The notes below the pieces were generated by a model. It was not told the DNA's origin. It was given only the letters and a program-made list of their open reading frames with translations, and ran no database searches. From Cryptosporangium arvum DSM 44712 (GTDB lineage Bacteria; Actinomycetota; Actinomycetes; Mycobacteriales; Cryptosporangiaceae): a DNA stretch of 64,000 nucleotides. Numbering within the stretch: the stretch's first letter is position 1; each line of letters starts with the position of its first letter. The position numbers and the translations under genes were made by a program. Positions 57,794-64,000 of the stretch are shown one piece after another. Where the stretch lies: assembly GCF_000585375.1 (NCBI RefSeq), contig NZ_KK073874.1:4340001-4404000 (forward strand). The letters run 5' to 3'.

Positions 57794-59382
57794 AGCGCAC
57801 CAGGATGGCCTCCTACGGCCTCTGTCTGACGCTGGCGCTCGCCGGTTGCTCGGGCGCGGCGAACAACGGCGCCGGCGACGGCGCTCCGGTCGTCGACGGC
57901 GGCACGTTCACGCTGGGCCTCTCCTCCGACCCCGGTGCCCTGGACCCGCAGATGGGCGCGGGCACGTCGCTGTTCACCGTTACCCAGTTCGCCTACGACC
58001 CGCTGGTCAGCGTCGACGGCGAGAGCGGCGAGATCCGCTCGGCGCTGGCCACGTCGTGGAAGGCCGAGGGCACGACCGTCGAGCTGACCCTCAACGAGGG
58101 CATCACCTGCGACGACGGCAGCGCGCTCACCGCGACCGCGGTGGCCGACAACCTCAACTTCGTGGCCGACCCGAAGAACAGCAGCCCGTTCCTCGGCGTC
58201 TTCCTGCCGGCCGGGGTCAAGGCCGCCGGCGACGACGCGAGCCGGGTCGTCACGCTGACGCTGGCGCAGCCGGCGCCGTTCGTGCTCAACGGGCTGGCGA
58301 GCCTGCCGATCGTGTGCCCGAGCGGCCTGAAGAACCGGGCCGCGCTGACCAAGACGACGTCCGGCACCGGGCCCTACAAGCTCGTCGAGGCCGCCCCCGG
58401 CGACCACTACACCTACCAGGTCCGCGACGGTTACACCTGGGGTCCGGACGGCGCGACGACCGCGACCAAGGGCATGCCCAAGACCGTCGTCGTGAAGATC
58501 GTGGAGAACGAGTCGACCGCGGCGAACCTGCTCGTCTCCGGCGGGCTGAGCGCCGCCCAGGTGGCGGGGCCGGACTCGGCCCGGCTGGAGAAGGCGGGCC
58601 TGTTCACCGCCGAGACCCCCGCGCTGAGCGGGGAGCAGTGGTACAACCACGCCAAGGGCCGCGTCACCGACGACCCGCAGGTGCGGCTGGCGCTGACCCG
58701 GGCGCTCGACCTGGCCCAGCTGCAGAAGGTGCTCACCTCGGGCAAGGGCAGCGCGGCGACCGTGCTGGCGACGAACGCCCCCGCGGCCTGCCCCGGGGAC
58801 TCGGTCTCCAAGTCGCTGCCGTCGCACGACCCGGCCGCCGCCGGTGCGCTGCTCGACCAGGCCGGCTGGACCAAGGGCGCCGACGGGACGCGCGCCAAGG
58901 CCGGCAAGCCGCTCAAGCTCACGTTCCTGTACCAGAACACGAGCGGCAGCGGCGGCAACGCGGCCGCCGAGCTCGCGGTGAAGCAGTGGAAGGCCGTCGG
59001 CGTCGACGCCACCGCGAAGAGCCAGAACGAGACGACGCTGACCGGCACGATCTTCGGCGCCGGTGACTGGGACGTCGCCTGGGTGTCGCTCAACGTCAAC
59101 AGCCCGGACCAGCTCGTGCCGTTCCTCTCCGGCCCGGCCGCGCCGAAGGGCACGAACTTCGCCGCGATCGCCGACGCGGACTACACCGAGGCCGTCACCG
59201 CGGCCGCCGCGCTCCCCGGCGCCGAGGGCTGCGACAAGTGGCTCGCGGCCGAGTCGGACCTGATCAAGAAGGCGTCGATCGTCCCGTTCGCCAACACGAC
59301 CGTGCGGACGTTCGGCAAGGCGTCGAAGTTCGAGACACCCGGCCAGCTCGTCCCGACCAGCATCCGGATGCTGGCGAAATAG
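57790..59382 (+). CDS. Oligopeptide/dipeptide-type ABC substrate-binding lipoprotein
   Basis: This 530-residue family 5 solute-binding protein has a lipoprotein signal (LTLALAGC, C20), then GTFTLGLSSDPGALDPQMG, the ATSWKAEG strand, GTGPYKLVEAAPGD and FLYQNTSGSGGNA in the second lobe. It captures peptides or related solutes outside the cell for the permeases encoded next. It is coupled by ATGA to the serine hydrolase gene and one base separates it from the first permease gene. Confidence 0.92.
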   Translation: MKRTRMASYGLCLTLALAGCSGAANNGAGDGAPVVDGGTFTLGLSSDPGALDPQMGAGTSLFTVTQFAYDPLVSVDGESGEIRSALATSWKAEGTTVELTLNEGITCDDGSALTATAVADNLNFVADPKNSSPFLGVFLPAGVKAAGDDASRVVTLTLAQPAPFVLNGLASLPIVCPSGLKNRAALTKTTSGTGPYKLVEAAPGDHYTYQVRDGYTWGPDGATTATKGMPKTVVVKIVENESTAANLLVSGGLSAAQVAGPDSARLEKAGLFTAETPALSGEQWYNHAKGRVTDDPQVRLALTRALDLAQLQKVLTSGKGSAATVLATNAPAACPGDSVSKSLPSHDPAAAGALLDQAGWTKGADGTRAKAGKPLKLTFLYQNTSGSGGNAAAELAVKQWKAVGVDATAKSQNETTLTGTIFGAGDWDVAWVSLNVNSPDQLVPFLSGPAAPKGTNFAAIADADYTEAVTAAAALPGAEGCDKWLAAESDLIKKASIVPFANTTVRTFGKASKFETPGQLVPTSIRMLAK

Positions 59383-59383
59383 C

Positions 59384-60367
59384 ATGTCGGCCACGATCAC
59401 CCTCCGACCCCTGCCCACGGCCAGCCCGTGGGTGGGGTTCGGCGTGCGACGCGTGGGGCGGCTGATCGTCTCGCTCTGGGTCCTGGTGACCGCGTCGTTC
59501 GCGATGATCCACCTGATCCCGGGCGACCCGGTCCGGGGCGCGCTCGGCCCCACCGCGCCGGCCGAGCTGGTCGAGGCGCGCCGCGAAGCGCTGGGGCTCA
59601 ACGACCCGCTGCTGCTCCAGTACCTGAACTACCTCAAGGGCCTGTTCACCGGTGACCTGGGCACGTCGCTGACCTCGCGGCTGCCGGTCTCCGAGGTCGT
59701 CGCCCAACGTCTGCCCGCGACGCTCCTGCTCGCCGTGCTGGCGTTCGTCGTGGCCGTGCTCATCGCGATCCCGCTGGGCGTCGCGATGGGCGTGCTGACC
59801 CGGCGCGGCCACGGCCGGCGTTCCGAGGTCGCGTTCACGACGACGAGCACGATCGTCGCGACGATCCCGGACTTCCTGATCGGTGTCGCGCTGGTGTACC
59901 TGTTCGGTATCCGGTTCGCCTGGTTCCCGATCGCCGGGAACGACACCCCGGCCTCGTACGTGCTGCCGGTGGTCTCGCTGGCGATCGGCCCGGCGGCGAT
60001 CCTCTCGCGGATCGTGCGGGTCGAGATGTCGGCGGTGCTGGAGGCCGACTTCGTGCGCACGGCCAGAGCCAAACGGCTGCCGGCCCGGACGGTCTACCTG
60101 GGCCACGCGCTGCCGAACGCGGTCACCGGCGCGCTGACGCTCGGCGGCCTGCTGCTCAGCGCGATGGTCGCCGGCACGGTCCTGGTCGAGAACGTGTTCG
60201 CGTGGCCGGGGCTGGGCAGCACGATCGTCCAGTCGATCCTCGCCAAGGACTACCCGGTCGTGCAGGCGATCGTCCTCGTGTACGGCGTCGGTGTGCTCGT
60301 CACGAACCTGGTGGTCGACGTGATCCTCGCCCTGCTCGACCCACGCTCGACGATCCGGGAGGGCTGA
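59384..60367 (+). CDS. Peptide ABC transporter permease (DppB-like)
   Basis: This 327-residue permease has the DppB N-terminal signature (SFAMIHLIPGDPVRGALGP), six membrane segments and the cytoplasmic EAA loop (EADFVRTARAKRLPARTVYLGHALPNA) that contacts the ATPases. It forms half of the channel. It lies one base after the binding-protein gene and 3 bases before the fused permease-ATPase gene. Confidence 0.93.
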   Translation: MSATITLRPLPTASPWVGFGVRRVGRLIVSLWVLVTASFAMIHLIPGDPVRGALGPTAPAELVEARREALGLNDPLLLQYLNYLKGLFTGDLGTSLTSRLPVSEVVAQRLPATLLLAVLAFVVAVLIAIPLGVAMGVLTRRGHGRRSEVAFTTTSTIVATIPDFLIGVALVYLFGIRFAWFPIAGNDTPASYVLPVVSLAIGPAAILSRIVRVEMSAVLEADFVRTARAKRLPARTVYLGHALPNAVTGALTLGGLLLSAMVAGTVLVENVFAWPGLGSTIVQSILAKDYPVVQAIVLVYGVGVLVTNLVVDVILALLDPRSTIREG

Positions 60368-60370
60368 GCG

Positions 60371-62239
60371 ATGCGTTGGCTACGAGTGGCACGCAGCCCG
60401 CTCGGTCTGACCGCGACCGTCCTGATGGTGGTGATCCTCGCCCTGGCCGCGTTCGGCCCGCTGGTGTGGGGCTCCGACGCGGACGTCGTCGACACCGACC
60501 AGATCCTCGCGCCGCCCTCGGCCGAGCACTGGGCCGGCACCGACAACCTCGGCCGGGACATCCTCCTGCGGGTGCTCGTCGCCGCGCGCCTGTCGATCGT
60601 GCTCGCGCTGCTGGCCACCGTGCTCGCCGTCGTCACCGGGGCGCTGCTCGGCGCCGCGCCGTTCCTGCTCGGCAAGCGCTCCGGCCGGATCGTGACCGCC
60701 GGCGTCAACATCGCGGTCGCGTTCCCCGGCATCCTGCTGGCGCTGTTCTTCGCGGTCGTGTTCGGCGTGGGCGCCACCGGCGCGGTGCTGGCGATCGGCC
60801 TGGCGGGCGCGCCGTCGTTCGCGCGGCTCACCCAGACGCTCGTCGCCGAGGTCGAGGCCCGGGACTACGTCGCGGCCGCCCGGACGGTGGGCGTCGGCCG
60901 GTTCCGGATCCTGTTCCGCCACGTCCTGCCGAACATCGCCGAGCCGCTGGTCGTGAACGCGACGATCGGCGCGGGCGGCGCGCTGCTGTCGTTCGCCGGG
61001 CTGTCGTTCCTCGGCCTCGGCGTGCAACCGCCCTCCTACGACTGGGGCCGCCTGCTCTTCGACGGGATCGGCACGCTCTACGTGAACGCCGCCGCGGCGC
61101 TGGCCCCCGGTGCGGCGGTCGTGGTCGCCGGGCTGGCGTTCAACTTCTTCGGCGAGTCGGTCGCCAAGGGGCTGGGCGTCCCGGCCGACGCCCGGCTGCG
61201 CCCCCTCGTCCGGAAGAAGCGGGTGAGCGCGCCCGAGCCCGACCCGGACGTGGTGCTCGACGTGCGTGACCTCGAGGTCACGCTGGCCGGGCCGTCGGGG
61301 CCGGTCCGCCCGGTCCGCGGCGTCACGTTCCAGGTGCGCCGCGGTGAGGCCGTCGGCATCGTCGGCGAGTCCGGGTCGGGCAAGTCGATGACCGCGCTCG
61401 CCGTCACCAAGCTGATCGCCGACCACGGCCAGGTCGACGCGGCCCGGCTGGAGTTCCTCGGCGACGACCTGCTCGGGCCGCGCACCGCCCTCCAGCGGCG
61501 CACGCTCGGCACGAAGCTGGCCATGGTCTTCCAGGATCCGATGACCGCGTTCAACCCGACCCGCCGGATCGGCGCCCAGCTCGCCGAGGTCGCGACCCAC
61601 CACCAGAAGATGACGCGCAAGGACGCGATGACCCGGGCGGTGGACCGGCTCGGCGCGGTCCAGATCCCGGACCCGGGCAACCGCGCGCGTCTCTACCCGC
61701 ACGAGTTCTCCGGCGGGATGCGCCAGCGGGCGATGATCGGCATGGGGCTGATGAACACCCCGGCGCTGATCGTGGCCGACGAGCCGACCACCGCGCTCGA
61801 CGTCACCGTGCAGCAGCAGGTGCTCGACCTGCTCGCGACGATCCGTGAACAGGACGGCGCGGCGCTGATGCTGATCAGCCACGACGTCGCGGTGATCGGC
61901 GACGTCTGCGACCGGGTGCTGGTGATGTACGCCGGCCGGATCGTCGAGGAGCTGCCGACCGGCGTCAAACCGCTGCACCCCTACACCCGGGCGCTGATGG
62001 ACGCGGTGCCCGACATGGCCACCGACCTGGGGTTGCCGCTCGCGACGATCCCGGGACGCCCGGTCGACCCCGCGGACGTGCCTCCCGGCTGCGCCTACGC
62101 GGCCCGGTGCCCGCTCGCCGACGACCACTGCCGGACCGTGGACCCGCCGCTGGCCGAGCACGGCACCGCACACCGGGTGGCCTGCTGGCACGCCGGCGAG
62201 GAGCTGCCGGCGACCGAGCGCGGCGAGGAGGCACCGTGA
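60371..62239 (+). CDS. Fused peptide ABC permease (DppC-like) and ATPase (DppD-like)
   Basis: This 622-residue protein joins two subunits that are usually separate. Residues 1-275 are a DppC-like permease (HWAGTDNLGRDILLRVL; EAA loop EARDYVAAARTVGVGRFRI). A short charged linker leads to the ATPase with Walker A GESGSGKS at about 332-339, signature FSGGMRQRA near 444, Walker B LIVADEPTTALD, and the C-terminal oligopeptide domain with CAYAARCPLA...C. Fusion fixes the stoichiometry of membrane and motor parts. GTGA couples it to the second ATPase gene. Confidence 0.92.
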   Translation: MRWLRVARSPLGLTATVLMVVILALAAFGPLVWGSDADVVDTDQILAPPSAEHWAGTDNLGRDILLRVLVAARLSIVLALLATVLAVVTGALLGAAPFLLGKRSGRIVTAGVNIAVAFPGILLALFFAVVFGVGATGAVLAIGLAGAPSFARLTQTLVAEVEARDYVAAARTVGVGRFRILFRHVLPNIAEPLVVNATIGAGGALLSFAGLSFLGLGVQPPSYDWGRLLFDGIGTLYVNAAAALAPGAAVVVAGLAFNFFGESVAKGLGVPADARLRPLVRKKRVSAPEPDPDVVLDVRDLEVTLAGPSGPVRPVRGVTFQVRRGEAVGIVGESGSGKSMTALAVTKLIADHGQVDAARLEFLGDDLLGPRTALQRRTLGTKLAMVFQDPMTAFNPTRRIGAQLAEVATHHQKMTRKDAMTRAVDRLGAVQIPDPGNRARLYPHEFSGGMRQRAMIGMGLMNTPALIVADEPTTALDVTVQQQVLDLLATIREQDGAALMLISHDVAVIGDVCDRVLVMYAGRIVEELPTGVKPLHPYTRALMDAVPDMATDLGLPLATIPGRPVDPADVPPGCAYAARCPLADDHCRTVDPPLAEHGTAHRVACWHAGEELPATERGEEAP

Positions 62240-62952
62240 GCGAGTTGCGCTTCGAGGACGTGACCGTGCGGTACGGGCGGCACACCGCCGTCGACGGCGT
62301 CAGCCTGACCGTGCCGGACGGCGCCGTGATCGGGCTGGTCGGGGAGTCCGGGTCGGGCAAGTCGACGCTGGCCCGCGCGGCGGTCGGCCTGGCCCCGCTG
62401 GCCGGTGGCCGGATCACGCTCGACGGGGCGCCGATCCCGACCCGGGGGCGGCGTCCACTGCAGATGGTCTTCCAGGACCCGTACTCGTCGCTGGACCCGC
62501 GGATGACGGTCGGCGCCACGATCGCCGAGGCCATGCCCCGCGGCGCCGACCGGAAAGCCGGTGTCGCGCACCTGCTCGAGCAGGTGCACCTGGACCCCTC
62601 GACCGCCCGGTCGCTGCCGTCCCGGCTCTCCGGCGGCCAGCGTCAACGCGTCGCGCTGGCCCGCGCCCTCGCGGCCGACCCCCAGGTCATCATCGCCGAC
62701 GAGATCACCTCCGCCCTCGACGTCTCGGTGCAGGGCGCGGTGCTCAACCTCGTCCGCGAGCTCCAGGGCCTCTCGATGCTGTTCATCTCCCACAACCTCG
62801 CGGTCGTCCGGTACGTCGCCTCGCACGTCGCGGTGATGCGCAACGGCCGGCTCGTCGAGCACGGCCCCACCGCCCAGGTGCTGGCCGAGCCCGAGCACGA
62901 CTACACCCGCGAACTTCTCGCCGCCGTACCCGGCCGAAGGAGCAAGCCTTGA
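62236..62952 (+). CDS. Peptide ABC transporter ATPase (DppF-like)
   Basis: This 238-residue ATPase has Walker A GESGSGKST at about 36-44, Q-loop MVFQDPYSSLDPRMTV, signature LSGGQRQRVALARAL, Walker B VIIADEITSALD and switch ISHN. It pairs with the ATPase half of the upstream fusion protein. It lacks the C-terminal oligopeptide domain and is thus short for DppF. GTG 62236 overlaps the upstream stop; its own stop overlaps the TTG start of the S9 peptidase gene. Confidence 0.92.
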   Translation: MSELRFEDVTVRYGRHTAVDGVSLTVPDGAVIGLVGESGSGKSTLARAAVGLAPLAGGRITLDGAPIPTRGRRPLQMVFQDPYSSLDPRMTVGATIAEAMPRGADRKAGVAHLLEQVHLDPSTARSLPSRLSGGQRQRVALARALAADPQVIIADEITSALDVSVQGAVLNLVRELQGLSMLFISHNLAVVRYVASHVAVMRNGRLVEHGPTAQVLAEPEHDYTRELLAAVPGRRSKP

Positions 62953-64000
62953 ACATCGCCGATGTGGTGGTCCCGTCCCAGCCGGCGCTCTCGGCGGACG
63001 GCACCCGGATCGCCTACGTACTGCGGACCCTCGACACCGACCAGGACCGCAACGTCGACCAGCTGTGGCTGGTCGGCACCGACGGGGGTGCACCGCGGCG
63101 GCTCACCCGGGGGCCCTCGGACACCGCGCCGAGCTGGTCGCCCGACGGCCGCCGGCTCGCGTTCCTGCGCGACGGGCAGATCGCCCTGCTCGACCTCGAC
63201 GGGGGAGAGCCCGACCGGGTGACCGACCTGCCGCTGGGCGCCGGTGCGCCGCGCTGGAGCCCGGACGGCACCCGCCTCGCGTTCACCGCGCCGGTCGGCG
63301 ACACCGGCGGCCCGATGGTCAGCGACGGTCTCGACTACCAGGCCGACGGCTCGGGCTTCCACGGCGCCGTGCGCAGGCACCTGCACGTCGTCGACCTCGG
63401 TAGCGGTGACGTGCGGCAGCTCACCGACGGCGGGCACGACGTCGGCGCGGTGGCCTGGTCGCCGGACGGGACGACGCTGGCGTTCACCCGGAAGCACGGC
63501 GCCGACAGCGACCTGCGTCACCGCACGCCGGTGTTCCTGCTCGAGGTCGACGCGCCGCACGCCCGGCCCCGCCTGCGCGCGTTCGCCGACGGCGTGGCCT
63601 CCGCCGTGGACTGGGCCGGCTCCGCGCTGCTGGTCACCGGCTGGACCGGCGACCCGCGCGGACACGCCCGCCTGTACCGCGTCGACGACGAGGTGACCGA
63701 GCTCGCCGCCGACGTCGACCGCAACGTCATGCCGGGCGCGCCGGCCTACCCCGGCGGGCTGCCCCGGGAGGCCGACGGCCAGGTCTACTTCTGTCTGCGC
63801 GACCACGGCTGCACCCACCTCTGGGCGGTCGGCCTCGACGGCGCCGACGCCCACGCGGTCGTCGCCGGAGCGGGCCGCGTCGTCTCCGGGCTCTCGATCG
63901 CCGCCGGCCGCGCCGCGATCACGCTGGCCACCCCCACGTCGTTCGGCGAGATCGTCGTCGTGGACCTGGCCACCGGCGCCGAGACCGTGCTCACCGGCAA
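62949..64000 (+). CDS. S9-family prolyl oligopeptidase-like peptidase, cut by window edge
   Basis: TTG 62949 follows AAGGAG at 7 bases and overlaps the ATPase stop. About 350 residues are visible, all from the N-terminal beta-propeller: PALSADGTRIAYVLRT, APSWSPDGRRLAFLRDG, APRWSPDGTRLAFTAPV and VAWSPDGTTLAFTRK are blades of the S9 acylaminoacyl-peptidase type. The catalytic alpha/beta domain lies beyond the right edge, so activity cannot be checked. As last visible gene of the operon it would degrade imported peptides in the cytoplasm. Confidence 0.88.
   Translation, partial: MNIADVVVPSQPALSADGTRIAYVLRTLDTDQDRNVDQLWLVGTDGGAPRRLTRGPSDTAPSWSPDGRRLAFLRDGQIALLDLDGGEPDRVTDLPLGAGAPRWSPDGTRLAFTAPVGDTGGPMVSDGLDYQADGSGFHGAVRRHLHVVDLGSGDVRQLTDGGHDVGAVAWSPDGTTLAFTRKHGADSDLRHRTPVFLLEVDAPHARPRLRAFADGVASAVDWAGSALLVTGWTGDPRGHARLYRVDDEVTELAADVDRNVMPGAPAYPGGLPREADGQVYFCLRDHGCTHLWAVGLDGADAHAVVAGAGRVVSGLSIAAGRAAITLATPTSFGEIVVVDLATGAETVLTG

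Overview
The window is very GC-rich (about 70% or more by eye). Its genes are dense and mostly coupled by 4-base overlaps, with many GTG and some TTG starts. The repertoire is that of a free-living, probably filamentous actinomycete: five TetR regulators, two Lrp/AsnC regulators, LacI, a SARP/AfsR-type regulator, a Ser/Thr kinase, F420/flavin LLM oxidoreductases and ABC sugar and peptide importers. This is inference from gene content; nothing here fixes the genus. I saw no rRNA, tRNA, CRISPR array, transposase or phage gene.

Layout, left to right. (1) 1-5917: a partial hemerythrin gene divergent from a TetR gene across a perfect 24-bp palindrome, an enolase-superfamily enzyme, 4-hydroxyphenylpyruvate dioxygenase with a divergent Lrp/AsnC regulator, and a NarL-type two-component pair. 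(2) 5918-6526: mostly non-coding, with one possible 39-residue peptide gene. (3) 6527-14247: a LacI-controlled sugar operon (binding protein, permease, ATPase, Gfo/Idh dehydrogenase, UPF0303 protein, GH3 beta-glucosidase) with two identical 12-bp operators between it and lacI. (4) 14232-19292: SDRs, an alpha/beta hydrolase, a large AAA/TPR ATPase and a PAP2 phosphatase. (5) 19468-22616: a compact cassette of a 12-cysteine, 64-residue peptide, a membrane-tethered MauD/TlpA-like thioredoxin, an ABC exporter and a small S26 signal peptidase. This is the strongest candidate for an undescribed peptide system. (6) 22678-33067: an NTF2-flavin monooxygenase fusion, fused indolepyruvate ferredoxin oxidoreductase with its Lrp regulator, a Ser/Thr kinase with ricin-type repeats, and a four-part flavin/iron-sulfur fusion with a TetR gene. 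(7) 33068-41101: a YchJ-like protein, a GlgC-like nucleotidyltransferase, three TetR genes (two with clear tandem operators), a crotonase, a rhomboid-like protein, an aldo/keto reductase and an uncharacterised 380-residue protein. (8) 41106-49850: a two-component system with an outer-face lipoprotein, an LLM oxidoreductase, acetoacetyl-CoA synthetase, a second LLM enzyme and a GGDEF-EAL protein. (9) 49878-54145: a 970-residue SARP regulator followed by four tiny or small exported products. 11-bp direct repeats, a spacing expected for SARP binding, lie 9 bp upstream of -10-like hexamers in front of two of them. This is the second candidate novel system. (10) 54142-64000: a pentapeptide-repeat protein, a GH8 lipoprotein, and a peptide-uptake operon (serine hydrolase, oligopeptide ABC transporter with a permease-ATPase fusion, S9 peptidase running off the window).

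How parts work together. HPPD and indolepyruvate oxidoreductase, each beside its own Lrp/AsnC gene, point to control of aromatic amino-acid breakdown. The LacI regulon looks like uptake and hydrolysis of a beta-glucoside. The 56399-64000 operon looks like import and intracellular degradation of peptides. In the cysteine-rich cassette the parts suggest a sequence: export by the ABC protein, cleavage at an Ala-x-Ala site just before the first cysteine by the dedicated signal peptidase, and disulfide formation by the thioredoxin.
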